Of a DNA stretch of 64,000 nucleotides, positions 17,022-27,909 are shown in pieces. This stretch comes from Thermoplasmata archaeon. GTDB taxonomy: Archaea > Thermoplasmatota > Thermoplasmata > Lutacidiplasmatales > UBA184. The notes beneath the pieces were generated by a model, which was given only the letters and a program-made list of their open reading frames with translations, was not told the origin of the DNA and did not search any database. The stretch lies in the NCBI GenBank assembly GCA_035622275.1, contig DASPVQ010000005.1, positions 52,789 to 116,788 on the forward strand, written 5' to 3'. The position numbers were made by a program, and so were the translations under genes. How positions within the stretch are numbered: the first letter of the stretch is position 1; the number at the start of each line of letters is the position of its first letter.

Positions 17022-17915
17022 GTGACCGAACGACTCGAGGGGAAACCGGTCGCGGAGGAGATCGCCGCGTCGGTCCGCCGGCGACTGGGGAGCGGCGCGC
17101 CGGGCGCGGCCCCTCCCTCGCTCGTGAGCGTGCACCGAGGCGTCGATAGCCCGTTCCGGTTCTACCTGGCGCGCCAGGCCAAGGTCGCGGCCGGGATGGG
17201 GGTGCGGTTCCGCGACGCGGCGCTCGCCCCGGGCGACGGTCCCGAGGCGCTGACCGCGCGACTGCGCGCGCTCGACGCGGACCCGAGCGTCCATGCGGTG
17301 CTGGTCGAGCACCCGCTGCCGCCGCCCTTCGACTTCCTCACCGCGCTCGCGGCCCTGCGACCGGAGAAGGACGTTGACGGGGTAGGGGCCGCTAGTCTCG
17401 GGCGGCTGGTGGGCGGACGGCCCGTTCACGTCCCCGCGGTCGCCCGAGCCGCGATCGCGATCGCCCGGCACTACGAGGTGCCCCTCGCCTCCGAGCGGGT
17501 CGTCGTGATCGGACGGAGCGAGACGGTCGGCCTGCCCCTCGCGCTCGTGCTGACCGGCCGCGATGGAGGCATCGGAGCCACGGTGACGGTCGCGCACTCG
17601 CGCACGCGGGACCTGCAGAGCGTCCTCGCGGGCGCTTTGACGATCTTCTCCTGCGCGGGGCATCCGGGCCTGCTCGATCGATCGAACGTTCCCGAGGGTG
17701 CCTACGTCATCGATGTCGGGCTCTCGAGCCTCCCCGATCCCGACGCTCCGGGGGGATCGCGGCCGGCTGGCGACGCCGACGCCGCGGCGCTCGACGGCTG
17801 GGCGGGCGGACTGACGCCCGTGCCGGGCGGGGTGGGACCCGTCACCGTCGCCGAGCTCATGGACGGGGTCGTCCGCGCGCGCGACCTCCTCGCCTCGGTC
17901 GGGGGCCTTGCATGA
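17022..17915 (+). CDS. folD: Bifunctional methylene-THF dehydrogenase/cyclohydrolase FolD
   Basis: 297 residues. FolD features: N-terminal 'RLEGKPVAEEIAASVRRRL'; 'SPFRFYLARQAKVAAGMG' contains the YxxxK-type motif (Y..RQAK); 'VEHPLPPPF' replaces the usual QLPLP; 'RPEKDVDGVG' is standard; the dinucleotide-binding 'VVVIGRSETVGLPLALVL' and 'PVPGGVGPVTVAELM' complete it. It interconverts one-carbon units on tetrahydrofolate. GTG 17022 lies about 36 nt after a TTATCTAT box. It overlaps the next small gene by ATGA. Confidence 0.92.
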   Translation: MTERLEGKPVAEEIAASVRRRLGSGAPGAAPPSLVSVHRGVDSPFRFYLARQAKVAAGMGVRFRDAALAPGDGPEALTARLRALDADPSVHAVLVEHPLPPPFDFLTALAALRPEKDVDGVGAASLGRLVGGRPVHVPAVARAAIAIARHYEVPLASERVVVIGRSETVGLPLALVLTGRDGGIGATVTVAHSRTRDLQSVLAGALTIFSCAGHPGLLDRSNVPEGAYVIDVGLSSLPDPDAPGGSRPAGDADAAALDGWAGGLTPVPGGVGPVTVAELMDGVVRARDLLASVGGLA

Positions 17916-18277
17916 GCCCGCCGGCGAGCGGCCCCGCGCGCCGACCCTCGCGTAAGCCGCCGCTGCACTGCCGCGACTGCCCGATGTGGTACGGGGCGGA
18001 GGACTCTGGCTGGGGACCCTGCTCGATCAAGCATCGCCGGGGGGACCGACGCTACCTCACGTGGGGGGGCCACGAGTGCGACGAGGGCTACTCGCCGCCC
18101 GCCGCCGCCCCGGTCATGGCCCGCGCCGACCAGTTGAGCGGGCTCCGCTCGACCTCGAGCGCGTCCGCAGTCGGATACACCTCGATCTCGAAGGCGGGCC
18201 AGGGAAGGCGGCGTGCGACCCGGCGCAGGCGCTCCGGCGCGAGCTCGACCCGCCGTCGAGCGGGGTCGACGCGGTAG
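17912..18277 (+). CDS. Small four-cysteine protein coupled to folD
   Basis: Up to 121 residues. C20, C23, C37 and C56 in 'LHCRDCPMWYGAEDSGWGPC' and 'YLTWGGHECDEGY' suggest a metal-binding knot. The ATG overlaps the folD stop (ATGA). Only the first ~65 residues look constrained; the rest is Arg/Ser-rich and runs antisense into the convergent radical SAM gene, with no earlier stop. Function unknown. Confidence 0.6.
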   Translation: MSPPASGPARRPSRKPPLHCRDCPMWYGAEDSGWGPCSIKHRRGDRRYLTWGGHECDEGYSPPAAAPVMARADQLSGLRSTSSASAVGYTSISKAGQGRRRATRRRRSGASSTRRRAGSTR

Positions 18278-19227
18278 TCCGCGGGGGCCAGCCGGGCGCG
18301 CGCGGCGACCCGGCGGCTCCAGCGGAGGAGGTCGACCGGACGCGGTGACTCGACGATCCCGAGCACGATCGTGCCGTCGGACGTGCGTTGGGCGAACGGC
18401 GGTGCGGTACGCTCGGCACGACGCAGCAGGCGCTGACGCAGCTGCACGCCGTCCTTGAATCGCGACGAGCAGTAGTGGACCGGGATCGACACGTGCGCCT
18501 CGCGCACGATCCGCTCCGCCAGGGCCCGGCTCCCCCGGACGCCCCAGCCGTTGCGCGGGTCGAGCCGATACCCTCGCTCGTGCAGCTTCTCCTCGTTCGT
18601 TTCCGAGAATTCGAGCTCGTTGAGATTGACGAAATCGACGCCGATCCCCTCGAGCGCGACCAATAGGCGACGCAGCTCGACCTCCTTTTCCGGCAAGACC
18701 GGGATCTCGACCCCTCGCCGGACCCCCCACGCGGGGGCCGCCGCGAGCACGTCCCGGTAGGCGCCGCCCGACGCCGCGAGCGGTCCCCACAGGTAGTGCG
18801 GGATGTGCAGTCGGAACTCGTCCAGGCCGGCCGCCGCGAGGCGTTGGAGCTTCTCGGCGTTGGGTTCGTGCGTGTAGAGATGGATATGGTGCTCCGGGCC
18901 GAACTCCTGCTTCAGGAGGCGAACGTAATGCTCGACCCGGTCGATGACGCCGAGCGGGTCGCCGCCCGTGATCCCGGTGCCCGCCGCCCCGATCGACCGG
19001 GCCTCCTCCAGGACATCGGCATCGCGTTCCACCCGTCGCTCGTTCGCATAGACAACGTCGAGCTGGTTGCGCGTTGGCGACACCGGGCAGTAGAAGCATC
19101 GAAAGCGACAGAGCCCGGTCACGAACAGCACCATCTTGCGGCCTTCGCTGCACTGGACGCAGGCCGGTGAGAGCGGGCCCCGGTAGCTCGAGGCCATCGG
19201 CAATAGCTGGAGGCCGTCGGGGACCAT
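18088..19227 (-). CDS. Radical SAM protein related to PFL-activating enzyme (COG2108-like)
   Basis: 379 residues. The CxxxCxxC motif for the 4Fe-4S cluster is in 'TGLCRFRCFYCPVSP', preceded by a Cys pair in 'ACVQCSEGRKMVL'. 'GTGITGGDPLGVIDRV' is the SAM-binding GGDP strand; 'HHIHLYTHEPNAEKL' and 'FRLHIPH' follow. The last ~100 residues form a separate C-terminal domain. Members are conserved in archaea but the substrate is unknown. ATG 19227 has a TTTTACC box about 30 nt upstream. Confidence 0.8.
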   Translation of the reverse strand: MVPDGLQLLPMASSYRGPLSPACVQCSEGRKMVLFVTGLCRFRCFYCPVSPTRNQLDVVYANERRVERDADVLEEARSIGAAGTGITGGDPLGVIDRVEHYVRLLKQEFGPEHHIHLYTHEPNAEKLQRLAAAGLDEFRLHIPHYLWGPLAASGGAYRDVLAAAPAWGVRRGVEIPVLPEKEVELRRLLVALEGIGVDFVNLNELEFSETNEEKLHERGYRLDPRNGWGVRGSRALAERIVREAHVSIPVHYCSSRFKDGVQLRQRLLRRAERTAPPFAQRTSDGTIVLGIVESPRPVDLLRWSRRVAARARLAPADYRVDPARRRVELAPERLRRVARRLPWPAFEIEVYPTADALEVERSPLNWSARAMTGAAAGGE

Positions 19228-19461
19228 CGGTTCGAACGAACGCTCGGCCCTCGGTAAAAGCGTTGCCGCGAGCCCCGCGATCTGGCCCCGCCGGAGCCCC
19301 GTTCGGGGGGGGGCGGCCGGCGCTCGGGCGCGCCTCGTCGTCGACCGGACCCCCGCGCCGCATGGTGGCCGAACGCCACCAAGTGGGTCCGAGGAAGGGT
19401 CGGGGCTTAGATTCAAATCCCCCGCCCGACTGAGCGCCCGCGATCTCGGAGGGCACGCGCG

Positions 19462-20220
19462 ATGGAGATGCAACCGGGCCAGATGGCGTACGACCGCGCG
19501 AGCACCGTCTTCTCCCCAGACGGACGGCTCTTCCAGGTGGAGTACGCGCTGCAGGCGATCCAGATGGGCGGCACCGCGGTCGCGGTGACCTACGACACGG
19601 GCATCGTCTTCGTCGCCTACCGCAACCTTCCCGTGAGCTCCCTCGCCGACGCGGGCTCGATCGAGAAGAGCTTCGCGATCGACGCCGGTCTCGGATGCGT
19701 GACCGCCGGACTGATCGCCGACTCCCGCGTGCTGGTCGAGTTCCTGCGCGTCGAGGCCCAGCGGCACCGCATCACCTACGGCGAGGCCGCCGCGTACCCG
19801 CTCCTCGGCCATGCGCTCGGCACGCTGCTCCAGCAGTTCACCCAGTTCGGCGGCACCCGTCCGTTCGCCGTGTCGCTCCTCCTTGGCGGATTCAACGACG
19901 GCGCCCCTGGGCTCGTCGAGCTCGACCCGAGCGGGGCGACGATCGGATGGAAGGCCTACGCGATCGGCCGCAACCGCCGTGCCGTCGCCGACTACCTCGA
20001 GGAGAAGGTGACCGACAAGCTCGGCGAGGAGGCCGCGTTCAAGCTCGCGGTCCAGGCGGTGGCCGAGGGCTCCCCGACCCCGTTCCAGCCCGAGGCGCTC
20101 GACGCGGCGATCCTGGAACCGGAGAGCGCGCTGCGGCGGCTCGCAACCGCCGAGGTCGCGCGCCGCGTCCAGGGCCTGCCGTTCATCGGGGCCCCGGAAA
20201 AGCGCGCGAACGGCCGCTAG
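19462..20220 (+). CDS. psmA: Proteasome alpha subunit
   Basis: 252 residues. Starts with the alpha-subunit N-terminal helix signature 'AYDRASTVFSPDGRLFQVEY', which forms the gate of the 20S particle, then 'AIQMGGTAVAVTYDTGIVFV' and 'DAGLGCVTAGLIADSRVLVE'. No catalytic N-terminal Thr, as expected for an alpha subunit. GGAGG lies about 10 nt before the ATG. The 3' end overlaps the convergent TetR gene by 38 nt. No beta subunit is in the window. Confidence 0.95.
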   Translation: MEMQPGQMAYDRASTVFSPDGRLFQVEYALQAIQMGGTAVAVTYDTGIVFVAYRNLPVSSLADAGSIEKSFAIDAGLGCVTAGLIADSRVLVEFLRVEAQRHRITYGEAAAYPLLGHALGTLLQQFTQFGGTRPFAVSLLLGGFNDGAPGLVELDPSGATIGWKAYAIGRNRRAVADYLEEKVTDKLGEEAAFKLAVQAVAEGSPTPFQPEALDAAILEPESALRRLATAEVARRVQGLPFIGAPEKRANGR

Positions 20221-20845
20221 GCGCGCGCGGGGGCCGGGCCTCGCCCGACCTCGCCCCCGGCGCCGGCAGGATCGTGCGGATCGCCGCGCGTAGGAGCCGC
20301 GCCGTCGTCGTCGGCGAATAGCCGACGCTCAGGTCCCAGACGGCGCCGCGGAACAGGCCGAGGACGAGGAACGCCAGCAGCTCCGCATCCGTGTCGGACG
20401 CGATACGACCCTGGCGCTCGAGTTCGGCGACGAACCGCCGCATCATCCGGCGGTCCTCGTCGTGGTCGAAGCGCAGGGCGGAGCGGATCGCGGGATCGTG
20501 GGCGGCCTCGGCCAGGATCTCGAACCAGAGCGCGGTCTCCTTCGGCTCGAGCATCCGCCGTGTCATCCGCTCGAAGTCCGAGACGAGGGCGTCGACCGGA
20601 TCCGGGCGGGCGAGCGCATCGGCGATCCAGCTGCGAGCGACGCGACGACTGCCGGCCTGGATCTCCCGCAGCAGGTCGACCTTGCTCGGGAAGTAGAGGT
20701 AGAGCGCCCCCTTGCTCACTCCCAGCCGCGCCGCGACGTCGTCCATGGTCGTGGCCCGGAAGCCCTTCTCCGAGAACAGGCGCTCGGCGGCGTTGGCGAT
20801 CCGCGCCCGCGCTTCCGCCTTGTAGCCGGGGACGACCTTGGGCAT
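20183..20845 (-). CDS. TetR-family repressor
   Basis: 220 residues. N-terminal HTH 'RIANAAERLFSEKGFRATTM' then 'VAARLGVSKGALYLYFPSKV' is the canonical TetR domain; the C-terminal 140 residues are a helical ligand/dimer domain. Divergent from a 14-TM drug-exporter gene, which it most likely represses. ATG 20845 is supported by a TATAAC box about 30 nt upstream (20872-20877); a longer in-frame start at 20893 lies beyond that box. Bacterial-type TetR proteins occur sporadically in archaea. Confidence 0.9.
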   Translation of the reverse strand: MPKVVPGYKAEARARIANAAERLFSEKGFRATTMDDVAARLGVSKGALYLYFPSKVDLLREIQAGSRRVARSWIADALARPDPVDALVSDFERMTRRMLEPKETALWFEILAEAAHDPAIRSALRFDHDEDRRMMRRFVAELERQGRIASDTDAELLAFLVLGLFRGAVWDLSVGYSPTTTARLLRAAIRTILPAPGARSGEARPPRAPSGRSRAFPGPR

Positions 20846-20871
20846 GGACAGCGCCCGGAAGACGCTCGCGG

Positions 20872-20877
20872 TATAAC
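20872..20877 (-). promoter_or_regulatory. TATA box of the tetR gene
   Basis: GTTATA on the minus strand, about 30 nt before ATG 20845. Confidence 0.45.
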
Positions 20878-20916
20878 CGGCTTTCCGTTCCACAATATGA
20901 CCGTTAGTATGAAAAC

Positions 20917-20929
20917 TGACTTATAGTCA
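20917..20929. promoter_or_regulatory. Palindromic candidate TetR operator over the MFS promoter
   Basis: TGACT-TAT-AGTCA, a perfect 13-bp palindrome that contains the probable TATA element of the exporter gene (ATG 20972). A repressor bound here would block TBP. Inferred from symmetry and the divergent tetR gene. Confidence 0.5.
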
Positions 20930-20971
20930 CTTATCTGTCCCACCCGCGGGGGCTGCGGCCGAACGCGCACC

Positions 20972-22570
<1,599 letters not shown>

Positions 22571-24205
22571 CGGCGAACCGGTGCGCCTCGTCCCGCACCG
22601 CCCGCAGCAGGAGCATCGGCGGCGCGTTCGGGTTCGGCTTCATCGGCGACGACCGGTCGGTCCGGTAGACCTCCTCCTCCCGCTTCGCCAGACCGATCGC
22701 GGGGACCCGCTCCTCGAGCCCGAGGGAGCGCAGGGAGTCGACCGCGGCCGACAGCTGGCCCGCGCCGCCGTCGATGAGGAGGAGATCGGGCAGGGGCTCG
22801 GCCTCGGCCAGGCGGCGGGCGTAGCGCCGGCGCACGACCTCGGCGACCATCGCGAAGTCGTTCGTGCCCTCCACGCCGCGGATGCGGAAGCGCCGGTACT
22901 CCGATCGCTTCGGGCTCCCCCGGTCGAAGACGACGAGCGAGCCGACCCCCTCGAAGCCCTGGAAGATCGAGATGTCGATCCCTTCGATCCGGTTCGGGAT
23001 CGTCGGGAGGGCGAGGAGGTTCTGCAGCGCGACGAGCACCTCGCGCGGCGCCGGGCGCGGGACGACCTGGTCGACCGTCGCGCGCGCGAGGCGCTCGGCG
23101 AGCCGACCGAGCGCGGCGTAGCGGCCGGTCGGCCGGAAGTGGACCTCGACGCCCCGCGTCCCGAACAGCTCGTCGAGCGTCGCGTCGATGCCGGCGGGTC
23201 GCGCGCCCGCGACGTAGATGCGCTCGGGCAGCTCGACCCGCGCGCCGTAGTACTGGGTCAGGAACTGGCGCAGCACCTCGCCGGGCTCGGGGAGGTCGTC
23301 GGCCGGGATCGCCACCAGGTGCGGCTCGGTCCCGCGGACCTCGCCGTCCTCGACGCGCAACAGGCCGAGCGCGACCCGCAGGCTCGCCGGGTCGTTCGGG
23401 TAGGCGAGCGCGAGCACGTCGGCGCGCCCGGTGCCGCGACCGACGACCGACTGGCGCTCCTGGAGGGCGCCGAGGCCGGCGAGCGCGTCGCGCAGGAGGC
23501 CGGCACGCTCGAACTCCTCGCGGGCGGCCGCCCGGCGCATCTCGGCCTCGACCTCGGAGCGGACGAGCGGCGCCTGGCCGCGCAGGATCCGCACCGCCCG
23601 CTCGACGTCCGCCCGGTAGTGCGCCGCGTCGATCGCGCCGATGCACGGGGCGCTGCAGACGCCGAGGTGGTAGTACAGGCAGGCGGCGCGGGGCAGGCGC
23701 ACGCACCGGCGCAGCCGGAAGAGATCGCCGAGCAGCCGCTCGACGCTGCGGGCCTCCCGCGCGCTCGTGTACGGACCGAAGAGCAGCGTGCCGGGCGCCC
23801 GGCGGGGGCGCCGCACGAGGACGATCCGTGGGAACTCCTCGGCGCCCGTGACCGCGAGGTACGGGTAGCTGCGGTCGTCCTTGAGGAGGACGTTCTCCGG
23901 CGGCTGGTACTGCTTGATCAGGCTCGCCTCGAGGAGCAGCGCCTCCCGCTCGGTCGACGTGGGCACGAACTCGACGCTCGCGCTCTGGGCGACGATCGTG
24001 CCGTCCTTCCCGATCTTGGCGCGCAGGTGGTCGAGCACGCGCCGGCGCAGGCTCCGTGCCTTCCCCACGTAGACGACCTCGCCGCGCGGCGAGCGGAACA
24101 GGTAGACGCCCGGCGCGTCCGGGCCGAGGCGGAAGCCCTCGCCCGTCGCGGCGGCGAGCTGGCTCGCGGGGACGAACGCCCCGGGCGCCGGCCCCGCGCC
24201 CCCGC

Positions 24206-27049
24206 TCATCGGGCGCGCGCCCGGGCGAGCGGTGCCGCGCCCCCGAGCGCCGGAATGAGGAATCGGCCGGTGTGCGAGCCGGGAGCGCGAGCGACCGCCT
24301 CGGGCGTCCCTTGCGCGACGACGCGGCCGCCGGCGTCCCCGCCCTCCGGTCCGAGGTCGATGAGCCAGTCGGCCGACTTGAGGACCTCCATGTTGTGCTC
24401 GATCACGACCACCGTGTTGCCGCCCGAGCGCAGCCGGAACAGGACCTGGAGGAGGCGTTCGACGTCGGCGAAGTGCAGGCCGGTCGTCGGTTCGTCGAGC
24501 AGGTAGAGGGTCTTGCCGGTCGGCGGCTTGGCGAGCTCGTAGGCGATCTTGATCCGCTGGGCCTCCCCTCCCGAGAGGGTCGTCGCGCTCTGGCCGAGGT
24601 GGATGTAGCCGAGGCCCACCTCCGCGAGCAGGCGTAGGCGCGCGGCGATGCGCCGGTGGTGCTCGAAGAACCGGAGCGCTTCGTCCACGGTCATCGCGAG
24701 CACGTCGGCGATCGTCTTGCCCTTGAACGTGACCTGGAGAGTCTCCTCGTTGAACCGCCGACCGCCGCACTCCTCGCAGGCGATGTAGACGTCGGGGAGG
24801 AAGTGCATCTCGTATCGCAGGACGCCGTCGCCCTCGCAGGCCTCGCAGCGCCCACCGGCGACGTTGAAGCTGAACCGTCCCGGCGCGAAGCCGCGGGCCG
24901 TGGCCTCGGGCAGGCTCGCGAACAGCTCGCGGATCGGCGTCATGACGCCCGTGTAGGTCGCGGGATTGCTGCGCGGGGTCCGGCCGATGGGGGACTGGTC
25001 GATGAGCAGGACCCGGTCGATCTCGTCGATCCCTTCGATGTAGTCGTGGCGGCCGGGGCTCTCGCGGCCGAGCCCGAGGTGGCGCCGGACCGCCTTGTAG
25101 ACGATCTCCTCGAGCACCGTGGACTTGCCGCTCCCCGAGACGCCGGACAGGGCGACGAAGAGACCGAGCGGGATGCGGATCGGGTCGCCCTTTAAGTTGT
25201 GCTCGCGCGGACCGTAGACCGTCAGCGCGCGATCGGTCGGGCTCGCTCGGCGCTCCGGCACCGCGATCGTCCGACGGCCGGCGAGGAACTGCGCGGTCAG
25301 CGAGCGCGCTGCGAGCCCGATGCGATCCGGCGGGCCCGAGTAGAGCACCTCGCCGCCGTGGATCCCCGCGCCGGGCCCGAGGTCGACGAGCCAGTCGGCG
25401 GCCCGCATCGTCGCTTCGTCGTGCTCCACGACGAGGACGGTGTTGCCGAGGTCCCGCAGCGTCTTCAACGTCGCCAGCAGCCGCGCGTGGTCGCGGGGAT
25501 GAAGACCGATCGACGGCTCGTCGAGGATGTAGAGGACGCCGACGAGCCCCGAGCCGATCTGGGTCGCGAGCGCGATCCGCTCGGCCTCGCCGCCCGAGAG
25601 CGTGCCCGAACCGCGGTCGAGCGTGAGGTAGGTGAGTCCCACGTTCTCGAGGAACCCGAGCCGGGCGCGGATCTCCCTCACGACCTGGCCGACGATCTGC
25701 TCGTCGCGCTCGCTCAGGGGAAGGTCGCGGAACAGCCGCGCCGCGTCGAGCACCGTCATCGACGCGACGTCGGCGATCGAACGACCTTCGACCGTGACCG
25801 CGAGGCTCTCCGGCTTGAGCCGGCGGCCGCCGCACCGGCGGCAGGGGGTGAACGAGAGGAACCCGAGGTAGTACTCCTTCGCCCCCTCGCTCTTCGTGGT
25901 CCGCCAGCGCCGCTCGACCGCCGCGACGAGCCCCTCGCGCAGCCAGCCCGTGCCCCACCAATGGCCCGGGCCCCGGCTCGTCCAGCCGAGGCTGCGCTCG
26001 GAGCCGTACATCAGAGCCTTCCAGCCCTTCTCCGAGAGCTCCCGGATCGGCCGCTTCAGGTCATGGCCGAAAAGGCCGGCGAACGTCTCGAGGCCGCGGC
26101 GATCCGGCGTGAGCCCCCAGACCGCGATCGCGCGCGCGAGGGGCTTGTCCTTGTCCGGCACGATCCGATCGGGGTCGGCGTGCAGGGTCGCCCCGATGCC
26201 GAGGCACTCGGGGCAGGCACCGAACGGGTTGTTGAACGAGAACATCCGCGGCGTGAGCTCCTCGATCGAGAACCCGCACTCCGGGCACGCCCGCCGGCTC
26301 GAGAATGTCTCGCGGGCCCCGCCGGGGCGCCGGACGATCACGAGCCCGTCGCCGAGTTCCCGGGCGAGCGCGACCGATTCCGCGAGGCGACTCTCCTCGG
26401 ACGGCCCGACCTCGAAGCCGTCCACGATCACCTCGATCGTGTGCTTCTTGTTCTTCTCGAGGCGGATCTCCGGGCCCGGCAGCTTCACCTCGACCCCATC
26501 GATCACGAACCGGCGGTAGCCGTCCCGTCGCAGGCGCTCGAGCACCTCCTTGTGCTCGCCCTTCATCGACCGCACCACCGGCGCGATCAGGTCGATGCGC
26601 TCGCCTACCGCGCGCGCCGCGACGCTCCCCGCGATCCGGTCGACCGACTGCGGTGCGATCTCGTGGCCGTCGTTCGGGCAGTGCGGGACGCCGACCCGCG
26701 CGAAGAGGAGCCGAAGGTAATCGTAGATCTCGGTCACCGTCCCGACCGTCGAGCGGGGGTTGCGGCTGCCGGCCCGCTGCTCGATCGCGATCGCGGGAGA
26801 GAGGCCCTCGATCGAGTCGACGTCGGGCTTGTCCATCTGGCCGAGGAACTGGCGGGCGTAGGAGGAGAGGCTCTCGATGTACCGACGCTGGCCCTCGGCG
26901 TAGAGCGTGTCGAAGGCGAGCGACGACTTGCCCGAGCCGCTCACTCCGGTGATGCAGACGAACTTGCCGCGGGGCAGGTCGAGGGAGACGTCCTTGAGGT
27001 TGTGCTGGCGGGCCCCGCGGATGCGGATCGCCCCGGTCGGTCCGAGCAT
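24206..27049 (-). CDS. uvrA: Excinuclease ABC subunit A
   Basis: 947 residues, normal length for UvrA. Two ABC ATPase modules: Walker A '[15 protein letters not shown]' near residue 34 and '[15 protein letters not shown]' in the second half, with '[18 protein letters not shown]' and '[13 protein letters not shown]' signatures. Zinc motifs '[11 protein letters not shown]...CPECLG' and '[12 protein letters not shown]...CEECGG' are intact. It recognises helix-distorting lesions and loads UvrB. uvrB is not in the window. Bacterial-type UvrABC is found in mesophilic and some thermophilic euryarchaea. Confidence 0.97.
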   Translation of the reverse strand: MLGPTGAIRIRGARQHNLKDVSLDLPRGKFVCITGVSGSGKSSLAFDTLYAEGQRRYIESLSSYARQFLGQMDKPDVDSIEGLSPAIAIEQRAGSRNPRSTVGTVTEIYDYLRLLFARVGVPHCPNDGHEIAPQSVDRIAGSVAARAVGERIDLIAPVVRSMKGEHKEVLERLRRDGYRRFVIDGVEVKLPGPEIRLEKNKKHTIEVIVDGFEVGPSEESRLAESVALARELGDGLVIVRRPGGARETFSSRRACPECGFSIEELTPRMFSFNNPFGACPECLGIGATLHADPDRIVPDKDKPLARAIAVWGLTPDRRGLETFAGLFGHDLKRPIRELSEKGWKALMYGSERSLGWTSRGPGHWWGTGWLREGLVAAVERRWRTTKSEGAKEYYLGFLSFTPCRRCGGRRLKPESLAVTVEGRSIADVASMTVLDAARLFRDLPLSERDEQIVGQVVREIRARLGFLENVGLTYLTLDRGSGTLSGGEAERIALATQIGSGLVGVLYILDEPSIGLHPRDHARLLATLKTLRDLGNTVLVVEHDEATMRAADWLVDLGPGAGIHGGEVLYSGPPDRIGLAARSLTAQFLAGRRTIAVPERRASPTDRALTVYGPREHNLKGDPIRIPLGLFVALSGVSGSGKSTVLEEIVYKAVRRHLGLGRESPGRHDYIEGIDEIDRVLLIDQSPIGRTPRSNPATYTGVMTPIRELFASLPEATARGFAPGRFSFNVAGGRCEACEGDGVLRYEMHFLPDVYIACEECGGRRFNEETLQVTFKGKTIADVLAMTVDEALRFFEHHRRIAARLRLLAEVGLGYIHLGQSATTLSGGEAQRIKIAYELAKPPTGKTLYLLDEPTTGLHFADVERLLQVLFRLRSGGNTVVVIEHNMEVLKSADWLIDLGPEGGDAGGRVVAQGTPEAVARAPGSHTGRFLIPALGGAAPLARARAR

Positions 27050-27064
27050 CGTGCGCGGCCGCCC

Positions 27065-27787
27065 CTACGCCGGCAGCAGCGAGCGAACGGTCTCGGTGAG
27101 GCGGTCGAGCACGTGGGCCTGCACCCGGGTCCCGAGCTCCGCCGAGGCGCCGGTGGTGTCGCCGATCACGCTCTCGGGCCACTCGCTCTCCGAGCCCGGA
27201 CCCGGCAGGAACGGGCTGCGACGGTTCGCGACGACCGGCCGCTGCGGACCGACCGTCGCCGGCGCGAGCGCGAGTACTCTGGAGGTCTCGAGCCGGCCGG
27301 CGTGCCCGTCGCTCTCGGGCGCGAGGCGTCCCCGCAGCTCGTAGACGAAGTCGTAGTCGGAGAGGACCGCGATCCGGGTCGCGGGGTACGCGCGCATCGC
27401 CTCGTCCGCCGCCTCGCGCAGCGCCGCCATGTGGCCGCGCTCGGCGTGGCCGCTCAGGACGAGGATCCGTCGCACGCCGGTGCGAGCGAGCTCGGCGAGC
27501 ACGCCGGCCGCGTGGCCCTCGAGCTGGGCGATCGACAGCGAGACCGTCCCGGGAAAGCGGCGCGCGCCGGGCGCGGAGCCGTAGGCGATCGTCGGGGCGA
27601 CGAGGGCGTCGACGCGCTCGGCGAGCGCGTCCGCCGTCGCTTCCGCCTGGATCTGGTCGGCCCCGAGCGGTAGGTGCGGACCGTGCGCCTCGAGGGCACC
27701 GACCGGCACGATTACGAGCGGGTTCGAGGCCAGGCGACGCTCGAACGTCCGCGAATCGAGCTCGAGCAGGCGGCGCGACACCGTCAC
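27065..27787 (-). CDS. Creatininase-family amidohydrolase (ArfB-like candidate)
   Basis: 240 residues. Metal-binding signature 'VPVGALEAHGPHLPLGAD' and 'HAERGHM', plus 'DGHAGRLETSRVLAL' with the conserved His/Glu. In archaea this family includes the formamide hydrolase ArfB of riboflavin and F420 synthesis, a reasonable but unproven assignment; creatininase proper is unlikely. GTG start at 27787 with a TTAAATAC box 26 nt upstream (27809-27817). The gene lies 15 nt upstream of uvrA on the same strand, so it may lead a three-gene operon. Confidence 0.75.
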   Translation of the reverse strand: MTVSRRLLELDSRTFERRLASNPLVIVPVGALEAHGPHLPLGADQIQAEATADALAERVDALVAPTIAYGSAPGARRFPGTVSLSIAQLEGHAAGVLAELARTGVRRILVLSGHAERGHMAALREAADEAMRAYPATRIAVLSDYDFVYELRGRLAPESDGHAGRLETSRVLALAPATVGPQRPVVANRRSPFLPGPGSESEWPESVIGDTTGASAELGTRVQAHVLDRLTETVRSLLPA

Positions 27788-27808
27788 GGACGATTCGACG
27801 GGCCGAGC

Positions 27809-27817
27809 GTATTTAAC
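27809..27817 (-). promoter_or_regulatory. TATA box of the creatininase/uvrA/uvrC cluster
   Basis: GTTAAATAC on the minus strand, centred 26 nt before GTG 27787. Confidence 0.5.
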
Positions 27818-27909
27818 CCGGGGCGAGAGGTCGCGGAACGGCCGGGGGTCCTGGAGGGCGGCGGCGAGCTCTTAGTGCCGCCGGTGCTCCCGTTCGGCTT
27901 CGCGCGTCG

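Noticed and set aside
24206..27049. Long antisense frame across uvrA (25199-27673 plus, 824 codons)
   Set aside because: Arg/Asp/His-biased mirror of the uvrA codons; no domain recognisable.
27065..27787. Creatininase proper
   Set aside because: The signature is only family-wide; in an archaeon an ArfB-type formamide hydrolase is more probable.
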